A DNA stretch of 49,120 bases from Luminiphilus sp. (GCA_016778045.1 JADHQG010000007.1:1-49120); one strand, 5' to 3'; shown: positions 9,214-17,969, counted from the stretch's first letter. Numbers and translations: made by a program. Notes: generated by a model from the letters alone, not told the origin.

Positions 9214-10626
9214 TCAGGCGGCCGGTAAGTCCAGATCTTTGAGTTTTCGGGTGAGGGTGTTTCGCCCCCATCCGAGTAACTCCGCGGCTTCGGCCTTCCG
9301 CCCGCCGGTATGACGCAGAGCGGCTTCGATCATGATCGATTCAAACAGTGGCAGTGCCTGGCGCAGGACGTTCGACTGACCCTCCGACAGCTGCTGATTT
9401 GCCCAGCCGGCAAGTTGCTCATGCCAGGTTTCTGCCGAAGAGACCGCGCTGCTGTCGTGGGCCTGAACCAACTCAGGTGGCAGATCCGATAGGAGCACCT
9501 CACGACCGGCCGCCATCACGGTTAACCATCGGCAGGTGTTCTCCAACTGTCTGACATTGCCTGGCCAAGACAGTTGCGTCAGCACCTCCAGAGCGTCATC
9601 CGAAATCGTTTTCGCTTCGACACCCAGTTCGTTACCTGCAGAGGTTAAAAAGTGCTTGAGTAGCTGAGGGATATCTTCCCGGCGCTCGGATAGTTTGGGG
9701 ACGTGAATACGAATCACGTTCAGTCGATGGAACAGATCCTCGCGGAACGCCCCCGATTCGACCAGTGATTCCAGTTTTTGATGGGTCGCCGCGATGATTC
9801 TGACGTCCGCCTTGATGGAGTCGACTCCGCCAACGCGGAAGAACTCCCCGTCCTGGAGCACTCTCAGTAAGCGCGTCTGGGTTGCCGCAGGCATATCGCC
9901 AATCTCATCTAGGAACAGAGTGCCCCCACGGGCCTGCTCAAAGCGACCTTCCCGGCGGCTATTGGCCCCGGTGAACGCCCCTTTCTCGTGGCCAAATAAC
10001 TCTGATTCCATCAGCTCCTGAGGAATGGCCGCCATATTCAGTGCAACAAATCCCTTATCCGCTCTCGGGCTGTGGCGGTGGAGCGCTCTGGCGACCAGTT
10101 CTTTACCTGTCCCCGACTCGCCGTTAATCAACACTGTGATGTGGCTTTGTGCCAGACGCCCAATGGCACGGAAGACTTCTTGCATCGCCGGTGCGTTACC
10201 GATGATCTCGGTCGAGCGGCGATCTCCTGCTTCAATGCCGGCGGGTTCCACTTGAGTACGTTGCGCCTGCGCCCGGGCGACAGTGGCCACCATTTCCTCG
10301 ATATCAAAAGGCTTTGGCAAATATTCGAAGGCACCCTCCTCATAGGAGCTCACAGCACTGTCGAGGTCTGAATGCGCCGTGGTAATGATGACGGGCAAGT
10401 CCGGTTGTTGAGACTTGAGTTTTGAGAGCAGCGTGATGCCGTCCATGCCGGGCATACGAATGTCGCTGACCACCACCATGGGTTGTTGCAAGGACAAAGC
10501 GTCGATTACGTCGTCACCGGACTCAAAAACCCGGCAGCTTAAACCAGCACGCGTCAGGGCTTTTTCCATGACCCAACGAATCGAACTGTCGTCGTCGACG
10601 ATCCATACCTGGTCGGTGGTAGCCAT
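9214..10626 (-). CDS. ntrC: Nitrogen regulation response regulator NtrC (NR-I)
   Basis: 470 aa from the ATG at 10626 (MATTDQVWIVDDD). The receiver domain has acidic residues at 11-13 and phosphoacceptor Asp55 in VVSDIRMPG. The sigma-54 AAA+ domain has Walker A GESGTGKE (169-176), the sigma-54 contact loop GAFTGA (216-221) and Walker B LFLDEIGD. The C-terminal Fis-type helix-turn-helix is in AAELLGWGRNTLTRKL. When phosphorylated by NtrB it activates sigma-54 promoters under nitrogen limitation. Its ATG follows the ntrB TGA by one base. Candidate target sites lie upstream of glnA, glnII and its own operon in this window. Confidence 0.97.
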   Translation of the reverse strand: MATTDQVWIVDDDSSIRWVMEKALTRAGLSCRVFESGDDVIDALSLQQPMVVVSDIRMPGMDGITLLSKLKSQQPDLPVIITTAHSDLDSAVSSYEEGAFEYLPKPFDIEEMVATVARAQAQRTQVEPAGIEAGDRRSTEIIGNAPAMQEVFRAIGRLAQSHITVLINGESGTGKELVARALHRHSPRADKGFVALNMAAIPQELMESELFGHEKGAFTGANSRREGRFEQARGGTLFLDEIGDMPAATQTRLLRVLQDGEFFRVGGVDSIKADVRIIAATHQKLESLVESGAFREDLFHRLNVIRIHVPKLSERREDIPQLLKHFLTSAGNELGVEAKTISDDALEVLTQLSWPGNVRQLENTCRWLTVMAAGREVLLSDLPPELVQAHDSSAVSSAETWHEQLAGWANQQLSEGQSNVLRQALPLFESIMIEAALRHTGGRKAEAAELLGWGRNTLTRKLKDLDLPAA

Positions 10627-10627
10627 C

Positions 10628-11695
10628 TCAGGTCTCCATGGGTATGAGCATGGTGAAACAGGTATCACCAGGTGAGCTCCGTACTTGAATTAGTCCGCCA
10701 TGCTGATTGGCGATGCGTTGAGCGATAGACAGACCCAGCCCGGTCCCTTTGGCATTGCCGGTGACCATCGGTAGAAAAAGCCTTGGCAGGAGATCCTCTG
10801 GTACACCGGGGCCGTCGTCGTTCACCTGAAGCGCGCAAACCAGCTTGTGGCGACTGCCACCTAACGTGAACTGTCTGAGCACACGGGTTCGAAGCGTGAT
10901 CAAACCAGCATCACCACAGGCTTGCCGTGCGTTGCGTACTAAATTGAGTACGGCTTGAGTCAACTGACCCGCGTCGGCGAGAAAATCGGGCAAGCTCGGA
11001 TCGTAATCGCGTTCGATAGCCAGTTCGCCCTTTGCCTCGGCCTCGATCAGTTGCCGGACATGCTCGGTAACTTCGTGAATATTGGTCGGTTCGGACTCAA
11101 GCCGTTCTCTGGGGCCCAGCATACGATCGACCAGCGTGTGAAGCCGGTCTACCTCGGAAATGATGATGTCGGTGTATTCCTGCAGGTTGGGGTTGGCCAG
11201 CTCCCCAGACAAAAGCTGTGCTGCCCCCCGTATACCGCCCAATGGGTTTTTCACTTCGTGCGCGACGCCTTTCATAATTTCTTTAAGCGTTGCCTGAGCT
11301 TGCCATTCGCTCTCATCGCGGCTGATAGCCTGCAACCGATCGACCATCGTCAATTCAACGAGCAGGCAGCGACTTTCGACCTTGCCGGCGATTGGGCTCA
11401 GCGTGACGTCAACGGTGCGCTCTTGGCCGGTGCGCGTGGTCAGCGGGATCGCGCGCCGGACCATAGAGTAATTTTCAGTGAGGGCCTGGTTGAGCAATGG
11501 GTACCACTCGTTTGATTCTTCAAGCAGCTCCTCCAGCGGACTTCCCAATGCCCGGCTGGCAGACACCTCCAGCAGATTCTCTGCCGATAGATTCAGCGCC
11601 CTGATGTGCAGATCGGCATCCAACAGCACCACCCCGGTGGCCAACAGGTCGAGGTGATAATCGATGGATAAATCGGGAGGTAATTCAGCGGTCAT
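10628..11695 (-). CDS. ntrB: Nitrogen regulation sensor kinase NtrB (NR-II)
   Basis: 355 aa from the ATG at 11695 (MTAELPPDLSIDYHLDLL). A PAS domain (about 12-120) is followed by the H-box with phosphorylated His146 in GVAHEVKNPLGG. The HATPase domain has the N-box LNLVRNARQA and glycine boxes DDGPGVP and GTGLGLSIAQ. There are no membrane segments, consistent with a cytosolic kinase controlled by PII. It begins 4 bases after the DUF4124 gene stop and is almost fused to ntrC, so the three form an operon. Confidence 0.97.
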   Translation of the reverse strand: MTAELPPDLSIDYHLDLLATGVVLLDADLHIRALNLSAENLLEVSASRALGSPLEELLEESNEWYPLLNQALTENYSMVRRAIPLTTRTGQERTVDVTLSPIAGKVESRCLLVELTMVDRLQAISRDESEWQAQATLKEIMKGVAHEVKNPLGGIRGAAQLLSGELANPNLQEYTDIIISEVDRLHTLVDRMLGPRERLESEPTNIHEVTEHVRQLIEAEAKGELAIERDYDPSLPDFLADAGQLTQAVLNLVRNARQACGDAGLITLRTRVLRQFTLGGSRHKLVCALQVNDDGPGVPEDLLPRLFLPMVTGNAKGTGLGLSIAQRIANQHGGLIQVRSSPGDTCFTMLIPMET

Positions 11696-11699
11696 ACTG

Positions 11700-12296
11700 T
11701 TATCGATTTGCACTGGGGCGCATGACATAGACGGTACGCTCGCTGGAAGCATTGACCCTGGCACCCTCGGCGTTAACGCGCACCACTTGTAGCCGGTGTT
11801 CGCCACGATAGACGTTGGTGAGCTGCCACGTAGTCATTCGTTGCGGCGTGCCCACCGGCTCACCGTCCAGCGTCAAGACAACGCGCTCACCCTGAGATAG
11901 AGCTGGGCGCACCATTGCATCGACTGAAAAATTGCCTGGGCCCATCGGAATCGTCGCGGCTTCGGCCGGACTCATGATCAGCGTTTCGTAGCTGATCGGC
12001 TCGGTCGCCACGGCGTCGGGTTCGGATTTGGGTGCGGGTGTCACCGCGGCCGAAGTATTGAGGCTGTGAACGGTTTGTGCCTCTACCACGGCTTCTTTGT
12101 CCGAGGGCGGCGTGTCGGTGAACGTGACGTTGCCATCCTTATCCGTGACCTTGTACACCGTTTGCGCAAAGCCTTTTGACATCGCGCCGGCGAATACCGC
12201 GATAGCGAGCAGCACGGCGCCGCCACTGAGGCAGGCCCGCCACGCTGGGTTCTGGCGATTGGCTGATCCTGGGTTGTGATGAGAACGTTGGGTCAT
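11700..12296 (-). CDS. DUF4124-domain exported protein
   Basis: 198 aa. A basic N-terminus and hydrophobic segment (about 26-43, ending near SKGFA-Q) form a signal peptide or anchor. The DUF4124 motif follows at once: TVYKVTDKDGNVTFTDTPP. The C-terminal half (about 115-195) looks like a small beta-rich domain (ERVVLTLDGEPVG, LTNVYRGEHRLQV). The protein is predicted periplasmic and the function is unknown. It is first in the operon with ntrB-ntrC, and DUF4124 genes neighbour ntrB in pseudomonads as well (from memory). A candidate NtrC box lies 24-40 bases upstream of its start. Confidence 0.88.
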   Translation of the reverse strand: MTQRSHHNPGSANRQNPAWRACLSGGAVLLAIAVFAGAMSKGFAQTVYKVTDKDGNVTFTDTPPSDKEAVVEAQTVHSLNTSAAVTPAPKSEPDAVATEPISYETLIMSPAEAATIPMGPGNFSVDAMVRPALSQGERVVLTLDGEPVGTPQRMTTWQLTNVYRGEHRLQVVRVNAEGARVNASSERTVYVMRPSANR

Positions 12297-12319
12297 GCGC
12301 CGCTAGGACCTGCCTGAGA

Positions 12320-12336
12320 TGCACCAATGTGGTGCG
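12320..12336. promoter_or_regulatory. NtrC-type box upstream of the DUF4124-ntrB-ntrC operon
   Basis: TGCACC-aatgt-GGTGCG matches the enteric NtrC consensus (TGCACC-N5-GGTGCA) in 11 of 12 half-site positions. It sits between the glnA terminator and the start codon at 12296, close enough to overlap a promoter. In E. coli NtrC represses the glnL (ntrB) promoter from a site placed in the same way, so autorepression or feedback is the likeliest role. Binding is inferred. Confidence 0.7.
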
Positions 12337-12368
12337 TGATGGTGGTAGGGAGGCCCGCAAAAGAGAAT

Positions 12369-12391
12369 CGCCCGCAGGGTGCGGGCGTTTT
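12369..12391 (-). terminator. Intrinsic terminator after glnA
   Basis: CGCCCGCA (12369-12376), loop GGG and TGCGGGCG (12380-12387) make an 8-bp perfect stem. On the minus strand the stem is followed by ATTCTCTTTT, a fair U-rich tail. It lies about 30 bases after the glnA stop and separates glnA from the DUF4124-ntrB-ntrC unit. Partial read-through would link the two, as in enteric glnA-glnL-glnG. Confidence 0.8.
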
Positions 12392-12419
12392 CGAGTTGGC
12401 TGTTAATGGTGACTGACAC

Positions 12420-13826
12420 TTAGACCGAGTAGTACATGTCGAATTCAACCGGGTGCGTGGTCATGTTCAGTCGTTCCACGTCTTCTCGCTTGAGCTCGAT
12501 ATAGGCGTCGATCATGTCGTCGGTGAAGACCCCGCCAGCAGTCAGAAAGTCGCGATCTGCCTCGAGGGCGTCCAAAGCCATCTCCAGGCTGGAGGCGACG
12601 GTAGGAATATCTGCAGCTTCCTCTGCCGGCAGGTCATAGAGATCTTTGTCCGCAGCATCACCGGGGTGAATTTTGTTCTGGATGCCATCAATACCCGCCA
12701 TCAGCATTGCAGCAAAAGCGAGGTAGGGGTTGGCCGTTGGGTCCGGGAACCGCACCTCGACCCGCTTACCTTTTGGGGAGGGTTCGTAGGGGATGCGGAT
12801 CGAAGCAGATCGATTACGGGCTGAGTAAGCCAACATGACCGGTGCTTCAAAACCGGGCACTAGGCGCTTGTAGCTGTTGGTGGAGGCATTAGTGAAGGCG
12901 TTTAATGCCCGTGCGTGTTTGATAATGCCGCCAATGTAGTAGAGCGCAGTATCAGACAAGCCAGCGTAACCATCGCCTGCGAAGGTGTTGTCACCCCCTT
13001 TGGCGATGGATTGGTGAACGTGCATGCCAGAGCCGTTATCACCCACCAGCGGCTTGGGCATAAAGGTGGCCGTTTTGCCATAGGCGTGCGCGACGTTCAG
13101 GACACAGTACTTCAGAATCTGTACTTCATCTGCTTTGGACACCAGCGTGTTGAACTTGACGCCAATCTCACACTGACCCGCCGTGCCGACTTCGTGGTGG
13201 TGCACCTCCACCTCCAAACCCATTTGCTCCATGGCAGAGCACATGGCGGCGCGAATATCGTGCAGCGAATCGACTGGCGGCACAGGGAAGTAGCCACCTT
13301 TAACGCCGGGGCGATGCCCGATGTTGCCGTCCTCGAAGTCCATGCTCGAGGACCATGCTGCTTCCTCAGCGTTAATGGCATAGCTTGCGCCGCTCATGTC
13401 AGCGTGCCACTTAACATCGTCAAAAACGAAAAACTCCGGCTCGGGACCGAAGAACGCAGTGTCACCCAGGCCCGTAGACGCCAGATAAGCCTCGGCTTTC
13501 TTGGCAATGCTACGCGGGTCTCTGTCGTAGCCCTGCATGGTGGTGGGTTCGACAATATCGCAACGCAAAATGAGCGTGGGGTCGTCAGTGAAAGGATCCA
13601 GCAGAGGAGTGCTGTCATCGGGCATCAGAATCATGTCGGACTCGTTGATGCCTTTCCAACCGGAAATGGACGAACCGTCGAACATTTTGCCGCCCTCGAA
13701 GAAATCTTCATCCACCGCGCTAGCGGGGATCGAGACGTGTTGCTCCTTGCCCTTGGTATCGGTGAATCGTAGGTCCACCCAGCGAATATCGTTTTTACTG
13801 ATCAGATCGAGCGTGCGCTCCGACAT
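12420..13826 (-). CDS. glnA: Glutamine synthetase type I (GSI), adenylylatable
   Basis: 468 aa. It makes glutamine from glutamate, ammonia and ATP as a dodecamer. Signatures include [18 protein letters not shown] (metal ligands), [10 protein letters not shown], the substrate-loop segment around NRSASIRIP, and the NLYDLP-like KDLYDLP with Tyr397 as the adenylylation site. It is therefore the GlnE-regulated GSI-beta class. The ATG at 13826 is chosen because AAGGAG stands 7 bases upstream. An in-frame ATG five codons earlier would place that ribosome site inside the gene. A sigma-54 promoter at 13892-13907 precedes it and a terminator follows. Confidence 0.98.
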   Translation of the reverse strand: MSERTLDLISKNDIRWVDLRFTDTKGKEQHVSIPASAVDEDFFEGGKMFDGSSISGWKGINESDMILMPDDSTPLLDPFTDDPTLILRCDIVEPTTMQGYDRDPRSIAKKAEAYLASTGLGDTAFFGPEPEFFVFDDVKWHADMSGASYAINAEEAAWSSSMDFEDGNIGHRPGVKGGYFPVPPVDSLHDIRAAMCSAMEQMGLEVEVHHHEVGTAGQCEIGVKFNTLVSKADEVQILKYCVLNVAHAYGKTATFMPKPLVGDNGSGMHVHQSIAKGGDNTFAGDGYAGLSDTALYYIGGIIKHARALNAFTNASTNSYKRLVPGFEAPVMLAYSARNRSASIRIPYEPSPKGKRVEVRFPDPTANPYLAFAAMLMAGIDGIQNKIHPGDAADKDLYDLPAEEAADIPTVASSLEMALDALEADRDFLTAGGVFTDDMIDAYIELKREDVERLNMTTHPVEFDMYYSV

Positions 13827-13891
13827 GTGTTGCTCCTTCATAAATCGCTCCGCAACCAGGCAGAGCCAAAGCGTTAAGGTGATGGATAGCT

Positions 13892-13907
13892 TGCAAAGGG
13901 TGTGCCA
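13892..13907 (-). promoter_or_regulatory. Sigma-54 promoter of glnA
   Basis: On the minus strand the sequence is TGGCACACCCTTTGCA. It has the -24 element TGGCAC and the -12 element TTGCA with exact GG/GC spacing. Transcription should begin near 13881, about 55 bases before the glnA ATG. The paired NtrC boxes lie about 130 and 161 bp upstream of that start. Confidence 0.85.
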
Positions 13908-14002
13908 ACCCGGAGGGCACCAGCAACTGTGCGCGGAGTCAACTCAATGCTGAGGAATCCACCGTTGCGGGTGGTGATGGGGACCCACCTCGCTGCGCAA
14001 AT

Positions 14003-14019
14003 TGCCACTTTTTGGTGCA
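14003..14019. promoter_or_regulatory. NtrC box 1 (shared enhancer)
   Basis: TGCCAC-ttttt-GGTGCA. The right half is a perfect NtrC half-site and the left half has two mismatches to TGCACC. The N5 spacer matches the consensus. Its centre (14011) is 31 bp from that of box 2, about three helical turns, close to the pair spacing I recall at E. coli glnA. Confidence 0.7.
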
Positions 14020-14033
14020 ATAAGCAACCGACA

Positions 14034-14050
14034 TGCACTTATTTAGTGCA
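14034..14050. promoter_or_regulatory. NtrC box 2 (shared enhancer)
   Basis: TGCACT-tattt-AGTGCA is a perfect palindrome of 6-bp arms with the N5 spacer of NtrC sites. The centre (14042) lies about 96 bp upstream of the predicted glnII start and about 161 bp upstream of the predicted glnA start, so it can serve either promoter. Confidence 0.78.
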
Positions 14051-14111
14051 TTATCCTGCCAGCAAGAACTGGAACCTATTATTAATCAATGGCTTAGGCG
14101 TCTGCTATGGG

Positions 14112-14126
14112 TGGCACGGATTTTGC
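14112..14126 (+). promoter_or_regulatory. Sigma-54 promoter of glnII
   Basis: TGGCACGGATTTTGC matches the consensus TGGCACG-N4-TTGC exactly. The predicted start is near 14138, leaving a leader of about 104 bases before the glnII ATG. NtrC boxes are centred about 96 and 127 bp upstream of that start, the usual enhancer distance. Confidence 0.88.
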
Positions 14127-14241
14127 GAGTGGATGGGTCAGGTGTTTTAGTCATCGCCACGTGAAGCGACTGACACATCGATGTGTGAACTAACTTGAGC
14201 AAACTGTGTGCCTTATCGCACTGTGCGGAGACGTAGTTAAA

Positions 14242-15252
14242 ATGAAAGCTAAACTTGAATACATCTGGCTTGATGGTTACAAGCCGACTCAAAGCCTGCG
14301 TAGCAAGACCCAGGTTCGGGATAATTTTGGCGGCACGCTCGAAGAGTGTCCCATGTGGTCATTTGATGGCAGCTCGACCGAGCAAGCTGACGGTAGCAGT
14401 TCCGATTGCTTGCTGAAGCCCGTTGCCATTTTCCCAGATCCGGGCCGAAAAGACGCTTTCTTGGTCATGACCGAAGTCCTAAACGCCGACGGTACAAATC
14501 ACGAATCCAACGGCCGGGCAACGATTGATGACGATGACGACGACTTCTGGTTTGGCTTCGAGCAGGAGTATTTCTTGTGGGACGTTGACACCCAGCTGCC
14601 TCCCGGCTTCCCGGTCAATGGCTATCCGGGTCCTCAAGGCCCCTATTACTGTTCTGTCGGTGCCGGCAACGCGTTTGGCCGCGAATGCGTAGAGGAGCAC
14701 TTTGACCTGTGCCTGGCAGCGGGCATCAATGTCGAAGGCATCAATGCCGAAGTTGCGGCTGGGCAATGGGAATTTCAGGTATTTGCCAAGGGCGCAAAGC
14801 GAGCCGGAGATGAAACCTGGGTGGCCCGATACCTCCTCGAGCGCGTGGGTGAAAAGTATGGCTTCTCAATCAACTGGCACCCCAAACCCTTTGGCAAGCT
14901 GGATTGGAACGGCTCTGGCATGCACGCCAACTTCTCCAACGAAATGATGAGAACGATGGGCGAAGAATCCGTCTTCACGAAGATCTGCGAGGAGTTCGGT
15001 AAGAATATTGATCGCCATATCAGCGTCTACGGTGCAGACAACGACCAGCGATTGACGGGTGACCACGAGACCCAATCTATCGATACGTTCAGCTACGGTA
15101 TCTCTGACAGAGGTGCCTCGATCCGAATTCCGGTATCTACACACGCTGACGGTTGGATTGGTCGCCTCGAAGATCGACGAACGGCCTCTAATGCAGATCC
15201 ATACAAAGTAGCCGCTGCTATCGTTAAAACGACTAAAGAGGCACTTGCTTAA
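14242..15252 (+). CDS. glnII: Glutamine synthetase type II (GSII, eukaryotic-like)
   Basis: 336 aa, the size of GSII and far shorter than GSI. Motifs include LEYIWLDGYKPTQSLRSKT, WSFDGSSTEQADGSSSDC, FGFEQEYFLWD (metal ligands), the CSVGAGNAFGRE segment, GSGMHANFS, and the C-terminal DRGASIRIPV and EDRRTASNADPY. This class is not adenylylated; control is normally transcriptional. The ATG at 14242 has GGAG 11 bases upstream. It is divergent from glnA and preceded by a near-perfect sigma-54 promoter. A strong terminator follows. GSII is known mostly from rhizobia, actinobacteria and eukaryotes and is less common in gammaproteobacteria. Confidence 0.95.
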   Translation: MKAKLEYIWLDGYKPTQSLRSKTQVRDNFGGTLEECPMWSFDGSSTEQADGSSSDCLLKPVAIFPDPGRKDAFLVMTEVLNADGTNHESNGRATIDDDDDDFWFGFEQEYFLWDVDTQLPPGFPVNGYPGPQGPYYCSVGAGNAFGRECVEEHFDLCLAAGINVEGINAEVAAGQWEFQVFAKGAKRAGDETWVARYLLERVGEKYGFSINWHPKPFGKLDWNGSGMHANFSNEMMRTMGEESVFTKICEEFGKNIDRHISVYGADNDQRLTGDHETQSIDTFSYGISDRGASIRIPVSTHADGWIGRLEDRRTASNADPYKVAAAIVKTTKEALA

Positions 15253-15311
15253 ACGCGTAATCTTGACCCTGCCTGTGGCCGCCGGTTACGGGGGTTAACT
15301 CGAGCAGGAAG

Positions 15312-15347
15312 CCGCAACGTGATCTTTTGATTCGTTGCGGTTTTTTT
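15312..15347 (+). terminator. Intrinsic terminator after glnII
   Basis: CCGCAACG (15312-15319) and CGTTGCGG (15333-15340) form an 8-bp stem with a 13-base loop, followed at once by seven T residues. It is about 60 bases after the glnII stop and insulates typA from glnII. Confidence 0.88.
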
Positions 15348-15481
15348 GTACTCGTCTTCTACGCACGTGTCTCTGTGCGTCGTTTATCGCTAGACAAGCC
15401 GGTGCTCGGTTAAGTGTCGAAGACCTGAACTGGCTAAGCTGAATCTCTCTGTCGCACTGAACCAATTGCGCTTTGGTGGTG

Positions 15482-15487
15482 TACACT
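15482..15487 (+). promoter_or_regulatory. Possible -10 box for typA
   Basis: TACACT about 46 bases before the typA ATG. No clear -35 hexamer is present at the right distance. Supported mainly by its position after the glnII terminator. Confidence 0.3.
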
Positions 15488-15532
15488 CCGCGCGCCCTGC
15501 CGCTATCCCCCTCCATACAATCGGGACATTCC

Positions 15533-17347
15533 ATGAAAGCGCTTCGCAATATCGCCATCATTGCCCACGTTGATCACGGTAAAACCACGCTAGTCGACGG
15601 CTTGCTGCAGCAGTCCGGCACGCTCGATCGCAAAAGTGCGGGTGCTGAGCGGATCATGGATTCAAATGATCAAGAGCGGGAGCGCGGCATTACGATTCTC
15701 GCAAAAAATACCGCCATCGATTGGCACGATTACCACATCAACATTGTCGATACCCCTGGGCACGCGGATTTTGGTGGCGAGGTGGAGCGGGTGCTGTCGA
15801 TGGTCGATTCAGTGTTGTTGCTGGTCGATGCTGTTGATGGGCCTATGCCACAAACTCGCTTTGTTACGGCTAAAGCGTTTGAGCGCGGACTGAATCCGAT
15901 TGTCGTGGTGAACAAAATTGACCGGCCGGGCGCCAGGCCCGATTGGGTGGTCGATCAGGTGTTTGATTTATTTGACACATTGGGCGCGACCGAAGAGCAG
16001 CTCGATTTTCCGGTGATCTATGCCTCTGCGATCAACGGCATTGCCGGTGACGATTACGACGCGATGTCTGACGACATGTCGCCATTGTTCCAAGCCATTG
16101 TCGATAAAGTCGCACCTCCTCAGGTCAATGCCGACGGTCCACTGCAGCTCCAGATTTCTGCCCTCGACTACAGTAGCTATGTCGGTGTCATCGGGGTCGG
16201 TCGTATCACGCGGGGTGTATTGACGCCCAATACGGCTGTGGCGGTGGTGGATCGCGACGGCAGTCAGCGCAACGGCAAAGTGCTTCAGGTCATGGGCTAC
16301 ATGGGCCTTGAGCGCATTGAAGCCGCCCAAGCTGAGGCCGGAGACATTGTCTGTGTCACAGGAATTGACGCACTGAATATCTCGGACACGTTGTGTGATC
16401 CGGCTCACCCCGAACCGTTGCCTGCGCTGACGGTCGATGAGCCGACAGTGAGCATGACGTTTCAGGTGAACGATTCGCCTTTTGCGGGTCGTGAGGGCAA
16501 GTACGTCACCTCACGAAACATCAAAGAGCGTCTCGAGCGAGAGCTGATTCACAACGTCGCGCTGCGAGTGGAGCAAGGCGACAGCCCTGACAAGTTCAAG
16601 GTGTCGGGCCGTGGTGAGCTTCATCTTTCAGTCCTGATTGAAAACATGCGGCGTGAGGGATTTGAGCTTGGCGTATCGCGACCCGAGGTCATACAGAAGG
16701 AAATAGACGGTCAGCTGTCAGAGCCCTATGAGCTTTTGGTCATCGATTGCGAGGAATTACATCAGGGTGGCGTGATGCAAGAGCTGGGCCTGCGGCGTGC
16801 CGAGCTTAAGAACCTGGTGACTGACGGCGCTGGCAGAGTGCGCCTCGAATTTATGGTGCCTGCCCGGGGATTGATCGGTTTCCGCTCGCAGTTTCTTACC
16901 CTCACGTCGGGATCAGGGATTATGACCCACGTGTTTGATCACTACGGACCCGTGGCGAAGTCCGAACTGGGTTCGCGCAGTAACGGTGTGCTCGTCTCCA
17001 TGGTTTCGGGCAAGACACTGGCCTATGCGCTTTTTAGTCTTCAGGAGCGCGGTCGTCTGTTTATCGAGCCCAATGTTGACGTTTATGAAGGCCAGATTAT
17101 GGGTTTGCATAGTCGCGGCAACGATTTGGTGGTTAACCCCACCAAGGCCAAACAGCTCACCAACGTGCGCGCATCGGGCACTGATGAGGCCGTGATTTTG
17201 ACCCCGCCGGTGCTGCACAGTCTTGAGCAGGCGCTTGAGTTTATCGATGAAGACGAACTTGTTGAGGTGACGCCTGACAGTATTCGACTGCGTAAAAAAC
17301 TGTTGCTAGAGCATGAGCGCAAACGCGCGTCACGCAACGCAGCCTAG
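15533..17347 (+). CDS. typA: Ribosome-associated GTPase TypA/BipA
   Basis: 604 aa, full length. An EF-G-like translational GTPase with N-terminal G motifs [10 protein letters not shown] (G1), the switch I region [20 protein letters not shown] (G3) and NKIDRPGA (G4). Domains II, III and V follow, with [18 protein letters not shown] and the BipA-specific C-terminal domain ending in VRLRKKLL. It assists 50S assembly and stress or low-temperature growth. The start is the ATG at 15533 ([16 protein letters not shown]). An upstream in-frame extension to 15473 has no conserved residues. The gene converges with the acetyltransferase gene. Confidence 0.97.
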   Translation: MKALRNIAIIAHVDHGKTTLVDGLLQQSGTLDRKSAGAERIMDSNDQERERGITILAKNTAIDWHDYHINIVDTPGHADFGGEVERVLSMVDSVLLLVDAVDGPMPQTRFVTAKAFERGLNPIVVVNKIDRPGARPDWVVDQVFDLFDTLGATEEQLDFPVIYASAINGIAGDDYDAMSDDMSPLFQAIVDKVAPPQVNADGPLQLQISALDYSSYVGVIGVGRITRGVLTPNTAVAVVDRDGSQRNGKVLQVMGYMGLERIEAAQAEAGDIVCVTGIDALNISDTLCDPAHPEPLPALTVDEPTVSMTFQVNDSPFAGREGKYVTSRNIKERLERELIHNVALRVEQGDSPDKFKVSGRGELHLSVLIENMRREGFELGVSRPEVIQKEIDGQLSEPYELLVIDCEELHQGGVMQELGLRRAELKNLVTDGAGRVRLEFMVPARGLIGFRSQFLTLTSGSGIMTHVFDHYGPVAKSELGSRSNGVLVSMVSGKTLAYALFSLQERGRLFIEPNVDVYEGQIMGLHSRGNDLVVNPTKAKQLTNVRASGTDEAVILTPPVLHSLEQALEFIDEDELVEVTPDSIRLRKKLLLEHERKRASRNAA

Positions 17348-17369
17348 CTTGCGGCGTGAGATTGAATCG

Positions 17370-17840
17370 TTAACGGGCTCTGAGCATTTCGATGTGGGGA
17401 ATATCGTCCTCCAGATAGGACTCGCCCACCGCCGTAAATCCAAGTGACTCATAAAACGGTTTTAAGTACAGCTGGGCGCTGAGGCGCACTGCTGGCCAGC
17501 GGCTGTCACAAAACACCAACGCTCTCGACATGACATCTCTTCCCAGCCCGAGGCGCCGGTAGTCGGCGCGCACGGCGACTCTGCCCAATGAGCACTCCTG
17601 ATAGGCAATCCCGGGTGGCAGTATTCGCAGGGTACCGATCAATTCCCCGTCGTGGTGCAGTTCCAGATGCCAAGCCACTGGATCTTTATCATCGACCTCC
17701 TGATAAGGGCACTCTTGCTCGACGACAAACACCGCCGTTCTTAGGCGCAGCACTTCATGCCATTCGGAGACGCTGAACAGCGAGAAGTGTCGCCAGCGCC
17801 AGATCAGGCCGGCTTGTAAATTGGAAGGATCGACTGGCAT
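17370..17840 (-). CDS. elaA: GNAT acetyltransferase, ElaA type
   Basis: 156 aa. It resembles E. coli ElaA: LRTAVFVVEQECPYQEVDDKD near the N-terminus, the acetyl-CoA-binding segment LGRVAVRADYRRLGLGRDVM, and LSAQLYLKPFYESLGFTAVGESYLEDDIPHIEM at the C-terminus. Substrates of this family are poorly defined. The ATG at 17840 is preferred because AGGAG stands 7 bases upstream; a GTG two codons earlier would be too close. It is a single gene, divergent from parC. Confidence 0.9.
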   Translation of the reverse strand: MPVDPSNLQAGLIWRWRHFSLFSVSEWHEVLRLRTAVFVVEQECPYQEVDDKDPVAWHLELHHDGELIGTLRILPPGIAYQECSLGRVAVRADYRRLGLGRDVMSRALVFCDSRWPAVRLSAQLYLKPFYESLGFTAVGESYLEDDIPHIEMLRAR

Positions 17841-17924
17841 TGTCACTCTCCTCGGCGGGAACGAGGTTACGTTTCGTGGTGTTCCCGGGTCAGGGTGCGT
17901 TAGGATAGCGCGGTTATTGGGCCG

Positions 17925-17938
17925 CGCGCTGAAGCGCG
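17925..17938. repeat. GC hairpin in the elaA-parC intergenic region
   Basis: CGCGC-TGAA-GCGCG, a 5-bp stem with a TGAA tetraloop, about 32 bases before the parC ATG. It would be in the parC leader. It could equally be chance in GC-rich DNA. Confidence 0.25.
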
Positions 17939-17969
17939 TCCCGGCGCCTTGCGAGAGAGCCCCATTGCC

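Noticed and set aside
13916-13933. Possible extra NtrC-like box (GGCACC...TGTGCG) close to the glnA promoter
   Set aside because: The half-sites only align with a six-base spacer and two or more mismatches, too weak beside the two good boxes.
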